Source of the DNA: Anaerostipes hominis (ex Lee et al. 2021)
GTDB lineage: Bacteria; Bacillota; Clostridia; Lachnospirales; Lachnospiraceae
DNA: 64,000 nucleotides
Direction of reading: 5' to 3'
NCBI RefSeq assembly: GCF_002270485.1
Contig: NZ_NQOG01000011.1
Coordinates: 39,008 to 103,007 of the forward strand
Shown here: positions 1-7,572 of the stretch, piece after piece
How the letters are laid out: every line of letters starts with the position of its first letter
How positions within the stretch are numbered: the first letter of the stretch is position 1
The notes under the pieces: model-generated
Seen by the model: the letters and a program-made list of their open reading frames with translations, nothing else
What the model was told of the DNA's origin: nothing
Databases searched by the model: none
Position numbers and translations under genes: made by a program

Positions 1-2
1 CC

Positions 3-203
3 GCTGCGGCATTGGGTGCTCCCTTGGAAGAGATGGCAGCCGGTGCAGTGAAAGCAGCAGAGGACGGATTTAAGAGTACGACTACTATGCTTGCGGTTCA
101 CGGACGCGCCGCAACCAGGGGAGAGGCTTCCAGAAGCCTTGAAGATCCGGGAGCTTATGTGGCGGTGCTTATTATGAAGGCGTTTGAGAAGAGTACAAAA
201 TAA
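3..203 (+). CDS. dhaL: Dihydroxyacetone kinase subunit L (DhaL/DAK2), C-terminal fragment
   Basis: The reading frame is already open at the window edge, so only the last 66 or so residues are present. The motif GRAATRGEASRSLEDPGA matches the nucleotide-binding loop near the end of DAK2 (DhaL) domains, where a conserved Gly-Arg-Ala and Asp-Pro-Gly-Ala contact ADP and magnesium. DhaL either phosphorylates dihydroxyacetone together with DhaK or works with a PTS donor. Which type applies cannot be told because the start is missing. A strong terminator follows directly, so this is the last gene of its operon. Confidence 0.8.
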   Translation, partial: AAALGAPLEEMAAGAVKAAEDGFKSTTTMLAVHGRAATRGEASRSLEDPGAYVAVLIMKAFEKSTK

Positions 204-223
204 ACAGAATGTGCTAAGGAGAG

Positions 224-258
224 ACCGGTCCTGCAAAATATTGCAGGATCGGTTTTTT
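224..258 (+). terminator. Rho-independent terminator after dhaL
   Basis: A 12-bp stem (ACCGGTCCTGCA pairing with TGCAGGATCGGT, one G-T pair) with a short AT loop is followed by TTTTTT. It closes the dhaL transcript and separates it from the blaI promoter. Confidence 0.85.
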
Positions 259-285
259 GTATTTTTCTTATTAAAATCCAATTAC

Positions 286-314
286 TTGAAAAAAAGAATC
301 TTTCATGATATAAT
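286..314 (+). promoter_or_regulatory. Sigma-A-type promoter of the first blaI locus
   Basis: TTGAAA at 286-291 and TATAAT at 309-314 are separated by exactly 17 bp, close to consensus, about 60 bp before the blaI start. I did not find a clear BlaI operator palindrome over it. Confidence 0.7.
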
Positions 315-372
315 AGTAAAAATAGTTGTTGAGAAGTTGAATAAAATAAATATATTGTGGAGAAATGTTTTA

Positions 373-753
373 ATGATAGAAAGAGATTTAACGAGCAGAG
401 AAATATGGATTATGAAGTGTATATGGGCTAATCCCGGGGGGATGACATTACAAGATCTCCAGAAAGAACTAAAAGAAATATTTGATTGGGAAATAAAAAG
501 ATCTACGATACACACCTACCTGACAACGATAGAAGGAAAAGGATATATAGAAGTCGAGAAGAAGGGAAGAAACTTAATTATGAAACCGTCTATCAGCGAA
601 GAAGAACATAAGAAAGAGCAGGCAGAGAGGATGATCAGCTTTTGGTATGACGGGTCAAGACAAGGACTTATTAAAACACTGGTAGGGGATAATATTTCTC
701 AAGAGAGCGGGCGGCATCTTATGGATGTATTGGATGAACTGGAAGAAATATAA
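373..753 (+). CDS. BlaI/MecI/CopY-family repressor (orphan copy)
   Basis: A 126-residue winged-helix repressor of the Penicillinase_R family. The N-terminal half (LTSREIWIMKCIWAN, then KRSTIHTYLTTIEGKGYIEVEKKGR) is the typical DNA-binding helix-turn-helix and wing; the C-terminal half is the dimerisation region cleaved by BlaR1-type proteases in known systems. The ATG at 373 was chosen because the protein then begins like the second copy at 52089, which it closely resembles (RDLTSREIWIMKC against RELTNREILIMKC). Unlike that copy it has no intact blaR1 next to it; only a relic remains (see 734-880). It is likely to repress its own promoter and the secreted-protein genes downstream. How it would be induced without its protease is unclear; the BlaR1 at 52.4 kb might act in trans. 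Confidence 0.85.
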   Translation: MIERDLTSREIWIMKCIWANPGGMTLQDLQKELKEIFDWEIKRSTIHTYLTTIEGKGYIEVEKKGRNLIMKPSISEEEHKKEQAERMISFWYDGSRQGLIKTLVGDNISQESGRHLMDVLDELEEI

Positions 754-880
754 GAAAAAATATAAAACAGTTGTAAGAGTCTTTACTGAGATATACAAAA
801 TTGATAAAAATTATGCTCTGTTTGGCGATGGCAATAGTGCTTACTGTTTGTTATGTAATGCCAAGTCAGGCAGCGAATGA
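734..880 (+). pseudogene. Relic of the 5' end of a blaR1 gene
   Basis: An ATG at 734 overlaps the end of blaI by 20 nt, exactly the overlap between blaI and blaR1 at 52447-52466. The first residues read MNWKKYKKK then TVVRVFTEIYK, matching MSWETIEVLIRVFTGIF at the start of the intact BlaR1. Similarity stops after about 22 codons and the frame closes at 880, inside the next gene. The simplest reading is a deletion that removed nearly all of blaR1 and brought the downstream secreted-protein gene up to the junction. This is inference from the shared overlap and the short sequence match. Confidence 0.55.
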
Positions 881-1334
881 GTCAAAAAATACAGAAACTG
901 CAGATACAAATGAAGATCTTGATACACATGTTGATGATGGAGTGCCAGGAATTATGGAAGAAGATGATTTTGATACTCCGGAGAAATATAGAAAGTATTT
1001 AGAGGAGCATCCTGAACAGCAAGTTGAGACTTATGCTGCAAAAGCGTCCGCTAATCATAATGTAAAAGCAACAGCAACGTTACGTTACAAAATTCAAAAT
1101 TTACCATCAAAAAATGCCATACAGAAGACTTATATAGGTTCTACTTATATTTATGTTATACAAAGAGTAGGAGCCAATTCATTGTTATCTAGGTGTACGA
1201 TAAATGGGAATTTTGGGAAAAGCACAGAAACAGAAGGCATCCAGTTAAAAGGGAATCTGGTCTATTTCGGTATTTGTGATAAGAGTAAGGCAGACCCTGC
1301 ATGCATATACTCAATTAATAAAAGTGCTTTTTAA
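801..1334 (+). CDS. Small secreted protein of unknown function, BlaI-linked
   Basis: A 177-residue protein with a hydrophobic N-terminus (IMLCLAMAIVLTVCYVMPSQA) that looks like a cleaved signal peptide ending near SQA-AN. It is followed by an acidic linker (roughly residues 25-75, rich in D and E) and a C-terminal domain of about 90 residues with alternating hydrophobic residues, suggesting beta strands. The TTG at 801 gives lysine before the hydrophobic core; the ATG at 813 is an alternative start. It sits in the position held by the secreted protein at 53858 in the second BlaI locus, also with an acidic stretch after the signal peptide, but I see no clear similarity between the two C-terminal domains. 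Two cysteines near the end (GICDKSKADPAC) could pair. The function is not recognised. Confidence 0.6.
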   Translation: MIKIMLCLAMAIVLTVCYVMPSQAANESKNTETADTNEDLDTHVDDGVPGIMEEDDFDTPEKYRKYLEEHPEQQVETYAAKASANHNVKATATLRYKIQNLPSKNAIQKTYIGSTYIYVIQRVGANSLLSRCTINGNFGKSTETEGIQLKGNLVYFGICDKSKADPACIYSINKSAF

Positions 1335-1376
1335 ACAAACTAAACAAAAAATTTTAAGAATGTGGAGGAATAAATA

Positions 1377-2624
1377 ATGATTAGAAAAAAGTTTTATAGT
1401 ATTTTCATGAGCCTAGTGCTATTATTTTCAATGCTTTCTTATACACCAATGGTTAGTGTAAAAGCGTCTCAATTAAGGTATGGAGATTATACATATCAGA
1501 TTCAGACAAATGGTAGTAAAGAAAAGTACATTTATATTACGGGATATAGTGGAAAAGGAGTAAATATTGTATTGCCAAGTCAAATTAATAATATAAAAGT
1601 AACGACTATTTCAGAAGACTTATTTAAAAACAATGATTTGGTGAAAAGTATAACATTATCAAAAAATATAAAAGATGTGTATGGCAGATATTTTAAAGAG
1701 ATCAATCATTTAGAGGAGTTAAAAGCAGTAAAAGAGAATCCATATTATACTTCTTCAGATGGAGTTTTATTTGATAAAAACAAACGTGAGTTGGTCTGCT
1801 ATCCAAGAGCAAAAACAAACAAGAACTATTCGATTCCGTCAACAGTAAAAGAAATACAATCAGATGCCTTTGCAAATAACTCAAGTTTAGAAAAAATTGT
1901 TTGCAATAAATTAATGGATGCTATTCCAGATGATTTTGCAGCAGAAAGTAATATTAAAACAATCGAAATGGGCAAGAATATTCAAAGAATTGGAGAAAGG
2001 GCCTTTTATAAATGTAAAAAACTTAAAGCAGTAAATTTGAGTAAAGGTTTAAAATATATAGATGATGAGGCTTTTCGTGAATGTACGGCTCTTACCAGCA
2101 TAAAACTTCCATCCAAGTTAAAAAATATTAGATTTTGGGCGTTTAGGAACTGTAAATTACTAAAGAAAATCACAATTCCGGACAGTGTTACATTTATAGA
2201 GACATGTGCATTTGAAGGATGTCCTGCGAAATTAAAAAAACCATCGTATTTAAAGAAAAATAAATTGGAACTTGGGGGATATGAGTACAGAGCAATCGCA
2301 GCGGTGAAAATTCCAAGAAAGGGGAAAGACAAAAAAGTAAAATATAGAGCTTCCAAAATCACAAAAATTACAACTTTAAAAAAGAACATAAAATTAAAAA
2401 AGGGAAAGAAGAAAAAAATTTATACGAGGATCTATGTCTCTAAAAAGAAGAAACAGGGCTATTTAGATTATTCTATTTTAAAATTTACTTCTTCAAATAA
2501 GAAAGTTGTCAAGGTAAGTAAGTACGGAAATATCAAGGCGCTGAAAAAAGGGAAAGCCACTATTACAGTGAAACTCAGAACTTCCGGAAAGTCTTATAGA
2601 ATTAAGGTGAGGGTAACAAAGTAA
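1377..2624 (+). CDS. Secreted BspA-like leucine-rich-repeat protein with C-terminal Big_2-type domain
   Basis: 415 residues. A signal peptide (about residues 1-31, ending VKA-SQ) is followed by BspA-type LRR_5 repeats at about residues 60-285, recognisable by units such as IGERAFYKCKKLKAVNLSKG and IDDEAFRECTALTSIKLP. A very lysine-rich region comes next, then a bacterial Ig-like (Big_2) domain ending FTSSNKKVVKVSKYGNIKALKKGKATITVK. Such proteins bind host or bacterial surfaces; the lysine-rich part could hold it to the anionic wall, since no LPXTG motif or membrane anchor is visible. The gene lies 42 nt after the secreted-protein gene, with GTGGAGGAA as ribosome site, so it is probably in the blaI operon. 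It is AT-richer than the genes after 9 kb, which suggests accessory origin. Confidence 0.85.
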   Translation: MIRKKFYSIFMSLVLLFSMLSYTPMVSVKASQLRYGDYTYQIQTNGSKEKYIYITGYSGKGVNIVLPSQINNIKVTTISEDLFKNNDLVKSITLSKNIKDVYGRYFKEINHLEELKAVKENPYYTSSDGVLFDKNKRELVCYPRAKTNKNYSIPSTVKEIQSDAFANNSSLEKIVCNKLMDAIPDDFAAESNIKTIEMGKNIQRIGERAFYKCKKLKAVNLSKGLKYIDDEAFRECTALTSIKLPSKLKNIRFWAFRNCKLLKKITIPDSVTFIETCAFEGCPAKLKKPSYLKKNKLELGGYEYRAIAAVKIPRKGKDKKVKYRASKITKITTLKKNIKLKKGKKKKIYTRIYVSKKKKQGYLDYSILKFTSSNKKVVKVSKYGNIKALKKGKATITVKLRTSGKSYRIKVRVTK

Positions 2625-2831
2625 GCTTATAAAGGCAAATAAGGGCTTCTTTGTCATCGGCATAAGAGATAACCGTGACAAGAAACTTGTTATTTTCTTG
2701 TTTTTATTCCTGAGGGATCAGGAAAAGCAAATCCGGCCACGGCAGTGTTTGTCAGAAAAAAACAAAGTGTGGAGACTAAGTAATTATTACAGTGAGTAAA
2801 TAAAACTTAAAGCTTTCATAGTCCATAAAAG

Positions 2832-2896
2832 AAAGCACTATTCTTTGTAATTCGCCAATATGGGAATACACTTTCAAAGAATAGTGCTTTTTTATG
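2832..2896. terminator. Bidirectional terminator between converging genes
   Basis: A perfect 15-bp inverted repeat (AAAGCACTATTCTTT at 2832-2846, AAAGAATAGTGCTTT at 2876-2890) with a 29-nt loop is flanked by T-rich sequence on the right and A-rich sequence on the left. It can therefore end transcription from the LRR gene (plus) and the symporter (minus). The remaining intergenic bases from 2625 hold nothing I recognise. Confidence 0.75.
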
Positions 2897-2907
2897 AAAC
2901 TTTTCGT

Positions 2908-4290
2908 CTATAATTCTCCTCTGGCCTCACGATCAAGCAATTCTTTCATAATAGAATCATATCGTTTATCCAACTTGTAAAATGCAAGCGTAACGACTGC
3001 AAGGGCTGCGACGAGTACCGGGCCGATCTTGTAAATGTTGATGATCATATTCAGTGCGGAACCTGGCTGTGTCACGGAACCGGCAGCAGAACTGACATAG
3101 CCTGACAGAGAGAGCAGTCCGGTCATGGCGGCGGATGCCACACCTGCGCCTACCTTTGTTCCGATGGAACCGCCTGCGAAGATCAGACTTTCCTGGCGGA
3201 CATGGGTTTTCCACTGTCCGAATTCCACTACGTCACCGACCATTCCAAATACAGCTGCGTTCAATGGGGCCAGGCCTATAGCGCGGGTTACACAGCTCAT
3301 GACTATCCATGGAAAACTGTACGGATTCAGGAAAAACAGAAGCTGTCCTGCCAGTGCGATAAATGCTCCGGCAAATGCAACATTTCTCTTGCCGAATTTC
3401 CCGATCAGCGGGGCGCATGCAAAGATACAGCCTACTAAAGTCAGAGTCTCTGTCATAAACAATGCACTGTACATCCAGGTATCATTGTGGAAAATATATT
3501 TACAATAGTAAGGAAGAATTGTCCCTGAGATACCGAAGGATACACTCTGAAGCATCCAGAGCACAAGTACTGCCCAGAAATACTGGTTTGTTACAAGGGC
3601 TTTCAGGCCTTCTTTCAGAGGAACGCTTTTCACTTTTTCTTTTGCCGCAATGACAACGGTTTCTTTACATTTCAGAAAACAGTTGATGAGCAGTATCAAT
3701 GCAAGAACTGCCCAGATGGACATGGTCTTTACCCACGCGGCCTGATCGTCTCCGAAAAGCTTTACTAATGGGAGAGTAAAAGTTACGGCTACGATACGTC
3801 CGATTGGAGATAGTCCCATCCTCACAATACTCAACATATCCCTCTCGGAAGAAATTCTCGTCATCATGGCAGAGAGACTTCCGTAAGGAAGATTGATGGC
3901 TGTATAACAGATTGTGGTACAGAAGTTATATGTAACAAACAGGTAAACTGCCTGAACGATTCCGGTCGTGTGAGGCACGGTGAAAAGAAGGACGGCGGAG
4001 AGCGCATATGGTATGCTCATCCAAAGAATCCACGGCCTTGACTTTCCCCATTTTGAGTTTGTGCGCTCTACGATAATACCCATGACCAGGTCAGATACCC
4101 CGTCAAACAGCCGGGAAAGAAGCATAACCAGTCCGACAGTAGCCGGATTGATCCCAACATAATCCGTATAAAAAAGTGTGAGTAATGTACCGATCATTCC
4201 AAAGATCACGTTACATGCCACGTCGCCGCCGGCATAAGAGATCCGGGTTCCCCAGCTTAATTTGTGGCCCTTGACATAGTTTTTTTCCAT
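2908..4290 (-). CDS. GPH-family sugar:cation symporter (MelB-like)
   Basis: A 460-residue polytopic membrane protein of the glycoside-pentoside-hexuronide:cation symporter family. It has about 12 membrane segments and the family-typical N-terminal pattern YTDYVGINPATVGLVMLLSRLFDGVSD, whose aspartates contribute to the cation site in MelB. The start at 4290 follows AAGGAG by a good distance. It lies 45 nt downstream of iolG on the same strand, so the two form an operon, and the substrate is probably an inositol isomer or a related polyol or glycoside. That substrate is inferred from the neighbour, not from residues in the transporter. Confidence 0.85.
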   Translation of the reverse strand: MEKNYVKGHKLSWGTRISYAGGDVACNVIFGMIGTLLTLFYTDYVGINPATVGLVMLLSRLFDGVSDLVMGIIVERTNSKWGKSRPWILWMSIPYALSAVLLFTVPHTTGIVQAVYLFVTYNFCTTICYTAINLPYGSLSAMMTRISSERDMLSIVRMGLSPIGRIVAVTFTLPLVKLFGDDQAAWVKTMSIWAVLALILLINCFLKCKETVVIAAKEKVKSVPLKEGLKALVTNQYFWAVLVLWMLQSVSFGISGTILPYYCKYIFHNDTWMYSALFMTETLTLVGCIFACAPLIGKFGKRNVAFAGAFIALAGQLLFFLNPYSFPWIVMSCVTRAIGLAPLNAAVFGMVGDVVEFGQWKTHVRQESLIFAGGSIGTKVGAGVASAAMTGLLSLSGYVSSAAGSVTQPGSALNMIINIYKIGPVLVAALAVVTLAFYKLDKRYDSIMKELLDREARGEL

Positions 4291-4335
4291 TTATTTTTCT
4301 CCTTATTTCATCTGGTATATCGAAAAAATTCCTAT

Positions 4336-5349
4336 TTATACCGTGATTTCAGAAATTTTTACAGGGCGGTGTTCTTCCAGTGACTTTTTAGCCGCAAGCC
4401 CCATGAGTACCGGCTCAAGTCCGTCCATAACTCCGAGTGGTGTTTCTGTGTCTTTTTCGATGGCATCGATAAAGCATTTGATTTCTTTTGCGTAAGCTGC
4501 CATGTAGCGCTCCAGGAAGAAGTAAAGAGGTTTTTCTCCGGTTACTCCTTCTGCATTGCTGATGACCGCTGAAGATGCGGAGTCATTCGCTGTTGCGACC
4601 ATTCCTTTTGAGCCGAATACTTCAGCTCTCTGATCATAGCCGTAAACTGCTTTTCTGGAGTTGTCGATGACTGCGATCGCACCGTTTTTCATTTTTAAGG
4701 TAATGACTGCGGTGTCTACATCTCCTGCTTCGCCGATGGCCGGATCTACCAGGACAGCTGCCTCGACGTAAACTTCTTCCGCATCGCATCCTGCGAGGAA
4801 ACGTACCATGTCAAAGTCATGGATTGTCATGTCTAAGAACATTCCTCCGGATACCTTTACATATTCTGCACTCGGCGGTTCCGGATCTCTGGATGTCACT
4901 TTAATGATCTGTGTCTCACCGATCTTTCCGGCAGCAACTGCATCTCTGACCGCTTCAAAGTTGTGGTCAAACCGGCGGTTGAAGCCAACCTGGTATTTCA
5001 CACTGCTGTTTTTTAAAGCATCAATTACTTCCTGAATCTTCTTTACGTCATGATCGATCGGTTTTTCACAGAAGACATGTTTTCCTGCCTTGATAGCTTC
5101 CACGGAGATCGGAGAATGTGTATCTGTGGAAGAACAGATCAGCACTGCATCAATTTCAGAATCATTCAAGATATCTTTGTAATCCTTGGTTGTTTTTTCA
5201 ACGCCCATCTCTTTTGCCCATACTGCTGTTTCCTCTGTCATAAAAGGATCTGCAAGTGATTTAACCTTTGCGTTGCCAACCTGTGTACAGATGCTTTCTA
5301 CATGTACTCTTCCGATTCTTCCTGCCCCGATAATACCTACATTTACCAT
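4336..5349 (-). CDS. iolG: Inositol 2-dehydrogenase (Gfo/Idh/MocA family)
   Basis: 337 residues, the normal IolG length. The N-terminal Rossmann fold has the NAD motif GIIGAGRIGRVH (residues 5-16), followed by the EKP motif (CEKPIDHD) with the conserved lysine. The catalytic region carries GGMFLDMTIHDFDMVRFLAG with the Asp and His of inositol dehydrogenases, and SRDPEPPS is typical of IolG. The enzyme oxidises myo-inositol to scyllo-inosose with NAD+. It is first in a two-gene minus-strand operon with the GPH symporter. IolE, the next pathway step, is at 27764 in a separate operon. Confidence 0.9.
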   Translation of the reverse strand: MVNVGIIGAGRIGRVHVESICTQVGNAKVKSLADPFMTEETAVWAKEMGVEKTTKDYKDILNDSEIDAVLICSSTDTHSPISVEAIKAGKHVFCEKPIDHDVKKIQEVIDALKNSSVKYQVGFNRRFDHNFEAVRDAVAAGKIGETQIIKVTSRDPEPPSAEYVKVSGGMFLDMTIHDFDMVRFLAGCDAEEVYVEAAVLVDPAIGEAGDVDTAVITLKMKNGAIAVIDNSRKAVYGYDQRAEVFGSKGMVATANDSASSAVISNAEGVTGEKPLYFFLERYMAAYAKEIKCFIDAIEKDTETPLGVMDGLEPVLMGLAAKKSLEEHRPVKISEITV

Positions 5350-5522
5350 AATAAAAACTTCCTTTCTTATATTGAACTTGTTTGATTTCTCTATGAGTTA
5401 ATCATATCAGGACAAAGATATAACCAAAACCTGTACTATTTTTGGATTTGATAGTATTTTTATGTGAAAATTATGGGAGAGTTCTTTTTGTGTCTTTTTT
5501 TTAGAACAAAAAACAAAAAAGA

Positions 5523-5546
5523 AATCCGCATTACACGATGCGGATT
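5523..5546 (-). terminator. Terminator of the mecA gene
   Basis: A 9-bp perfect stem (AATCCGCAT / ATGCGGATT) with a 6-nt loop. On the minus strand it is followed by TTCTTTTTTGTTTTTTG, the U-run expected after mecA. Confidence 0.8.
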
Positions 5547-5568
5547 CCTTTTTATTCGTTATGTTAAG

Positions 5569-6264
5569 TTAAAATTCGGCTATCTGCCGGATCGCATCCT
5601 CAGAAAGGATGGTTTGAAAATGTTCATTAAATAAAGCCTTAGTCGCATAAGTATTTGGGATACGTTTGCTGTACTCTGAAAGTCTGCTGCGGACTTTCGT
5701 AAAATCATACTTGTTGTCCTCGGCAGACAGGCAGAGATAATAACAATTATTTTCGGTATCTTTATATAAGCGGCTTTCATGCGGAAAGCTAAGCACCAGT
5801 TTTGCTGCATTAGCTACTTCTTCCAGAGAAGAAAAGCAGTATACGTCACAATTGGAATCCATTATGGCCAGGTGCACTGCATCAGCCAGTTCGGACAGAT
5901 CGCTGTCAGAAGCATCGTCAAGGAAATTGAGAACTCCGTCGGAATCTTCCAGATTCATATTGCCGGATGAAAGCTTTGAGTTGACTAATTTCTCGTAACG
6001 GTCGTTAAACTGATCGGCGTCTTCCACTTTCGTGACGACGAGGATCAGACATTCCTGGGAGACCGGGATCGCTTCTACCATAAGAGGAATGTTATTGGTC
6101 TCAAAACCTAATTCCTGAGAAGCTTTCTTCATCAGTTCGCGGAACAGTCCTTTGGCCTTATCGGAACCAAATGCCAGTTCATTGAGCAGTGTCTCTTTTC
6201 CAGCAAGGTCAGCTTTATTCAAAGTACATCGGATTTGATTGTCACTAATTCGTTCTATCTTCAT
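5569..6264 (-). CDS. mecA: MecA-type adaptor protein
   Basis: 231 residues. It begins MKIERISDNQIRCTLNKADL, the typical MecA N-terminus, followed by an acidic central linker (about residues 95-120, rich in D, S and E) and a C-terminal domain that binds ClpC in Bacillus. MecA delivers substrates such as ComK to the ClpCP protease. The ATG at 6264 was chosen because GGGAG lies 8 nt before it; GTG and ATG codons a few bases upstream would sit on that ribosome site. The gene is monocistronic with its own terminator. Confidence 0.85.
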   Translation of the reverse strand: MKIERISDNQIRCTLNKADLAGKETLLNELAFGSDKAKGLFRELMKKASQELGFETNNIPLMVEAIPVSQECLILVVTKVEDADQFNDRYEKLVNSKLSSGNMNLEDSDGVLNFLDDASDSDLSELADAVHLAIMDSNCDVYCFSSLEEVANAAKLVLSFPHESRLYKDTENNCYYLCLSAEDNKYDFTKVRSRLSEYSKRIPNTYATKALFNEHFQTILSEDAIRQIAEF

Positions 6265-6357
6265 AGTCATCACTCCCTTACTTTATATTATAGTATAGTA
6301 TCTGAATGCATATGTGTAAAGTGTTTCTGAACAACTTACAAAAATATACAGAAATAC

Positions 6358-6386
6358 TTGAAATTATTTACAGAATTTGATATTAT
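6358..6386 (+). promoter_or_regulatory. Strong promoter upstream of a structured leader or small RNA
   Basis: TTGAAA (6358-6363) and TATTAT (6381-6386) are spaced by 17 bp. The expected start is near 6393, about 130 bp before the small gene at 6525, leaving a long leader with hairpins. Confidence 0.6.
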
Positions 6387-6392
6387 AAACTT

Positions 6393-6465
6393 ACAGCATA
6401 TGGAAAAGAGCTCTTTCCTGCGCTGAGGCGCCGCATCTTCACTGCCTTTTCGGCAGTGTCTTAAA
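6393..6465 (+). ncRNA. Possible small RNA or structured leader
   Basis: Downstream of a near-consensus promoter the sequence can fold into several hairpins: GGAAAAGAGCTCTTTCC-like palindrome around 6401-6418, GCGC-TGAG-GCGC around 6420-6431, and CACTGCC-TTTTC-GGCAGTG at 6440-6458, the last followed by TCTTAAATTT. The final hairpin could be a weak terminator, making a free RNA of about 70 nt, or an attenuator before the small gene at 6525. It matches no riboswitch class I can name. Confidence 0.35.
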
Positions 6466-6524
6466 TTTATATATCATAGCACTTTTCTGGCTCATTTCAC
6501 AAACATTTCAGAATGGAGATTATC

Positions 6525-6722
6525 ATGGGACATCGCAGTGATTTATTGGATTATTTAGAACTTGGATTGGCAGTCCAGGTCGATGGAATACCCGTAGACA
6601 ACAGCAATCAGGAACAAATGGATCTTATGCTTGAGGAAGATGATTCCTACATGAAAGACTTCATTGATGATGAGAAAGGGGAGATCTGTGCCGTCTACTA
6701 TCAAAAAGTAACCAATCATTAA
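6525..6722 (+). CDS. Small acidic protein of unknown function
   Basis: 65 residues from the ATG at 6525, which follows TGGAG by six bases; an in-frame ATG at 6513 lacks a ribosome site. The product (MGHRSDLLDYLELGLAVQVDG and onward) is rich in Asp and Glu, with no signal peptide or membrane segment. I do not recognise the family. It has its own promoter with a structured 130-nt leader and ends just before the terminator shared with cwlD, so it is a single-gene transcript. Confidence 0.55.
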   Translation: MGHRSDLLDYLELGLAVQVDGIPVDNSNQEQMDLMLEEDDSYMKDFIDDEKGEICAVYYQKVTNH

Positions 6723-6754
6723 ACAATGCGTCATCTATACCAGTAGTATCTCAA

Positions 6755-6785
6755 TTAAGCCAAGGGATTATTTCTCTTGGCTTAA
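6755..6785. terminator. Hairpin between converging genes, overlapping the cwlD stop
   Basis: A perfect 10-bp inverted repeat, TTAAGCCAAG (6755-6764) and CTTGGCTTAA (6776-6785). The cwlD stop codon at 6768-6770 lies in the loop. U-runs are weak on both sides. Confidence 0.5.
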
Positions 6786-7454
6786 ATAGGATTGAATTCC
6801 CTTATAGATGGCCTGTGCTGCTTTTTCCTGATAGGCTTTATCCTCAAGTTTCTGCTTTTCTTCTTCATTGCTTAAAAAACCGCACTCTGCGATGACAGTC
6901 ACATAAGGATTATCCCGAAGAAGGAAGTAATCGCTGTTTGCTTTTGCCACTCTGTGGTTGTCTGGATCCAAATTTTCCACCAGAGAACTTTGCACGCAGT
7001 CGGCAAGCTGTTTTCCTTTTTGAGAACCCTGATAGTAAAATACCTGTGCACCGTGCACTTCACCGCTGGGATAGCTGTTCTGATGAACACTCACCACAAG
7101 GACCGGCTCGGCATCAAAGATGATCTGCTTCCTGTTGGAGAGATCGGAAACTTTTACATTGGTCGTGCTGGTGGCCAGATTGTAGTCGCCGTCCCTGGTC
7201 ATTTTTACCTTGAATTTTTTTTTCTCCAGGATCGTTTTTAATTTTTTTGATATGGCCAGATTGATGTCTTTTTCCAGCACATCTCCGCTGCCGACTTTGC
7301 CGGGATCATTGCCGCCGTGTCCGGGATCGATGATGATGACATTCTGTTTCCCAATCGTCTGGTTTACAAAGATGGGAAGGGTGATCGAGGAAATATAGAG
7401 CAGGACGATGATACAGAAGATTGCACCCCCTAAAAGTTGTTTGCGATATTTCAT
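6768..7454 (-). CDS. cwlD: N-acetylmuramoyl-L-alanine amidase, CwlD-like
   Basis: 228 residues: an N-terminal membrane anchor (about residues 8-30) followed by an Amidase_3 domain. Zinc-site motifs are visible: IIDPGHGGNDPG with the first His, EKDINLAISKKL with the Glu, VSVHQNSYPS with the second His, and AECGFLSNEEE with the catalytic Glu. The enzyme cuts the amide between muramic acid and L-alanine. With a membrane anchor and single domain it fits CwlD, which makes muramic lactam in spore cortex, in line with other sporulation genes in the window. A vegetative role cannot be excluded. Confidence 0.8.
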   Translation of the reverse strand: MKYRKQLLGGAIFCIIVLLYISSITLPIFVNQTIGKQNVIIIDPGHGGNDPGKVGSGDVLEKDINLAISKKLKTILEKKKFKVKMTRDGDYNLATSTTNVKVSDLSNRKQIIFDAEPVLVVSVHQNSYPSGEVHGAQVFYYQGSQKGKQLADCVQSSLVENLDPDNHRVAKANSDYFLLRDNPYVTVIAECGFLSNEEEKQKLEDKAYQEKAAQAIYKGIQSYLSQEK

Positions 7455-7572
7455 TTGGAGACCTCAGGACTTTTGTAATATTATATTCAGAAGAAGGCCT
7501 GATATATGAATGAGTTTTTTTACCATTATTTCTGTCACGTTTTAAAATGCGTTCCTCCAATAGTGGTAAAAA

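Noticed and set aside
373..753. Beta-lactam resistance locus (BlaI)
   Set aside because: No beta-lactamase or penicillin-binding sensor is found at either BlaI locus; both are followed by secreted proteins.
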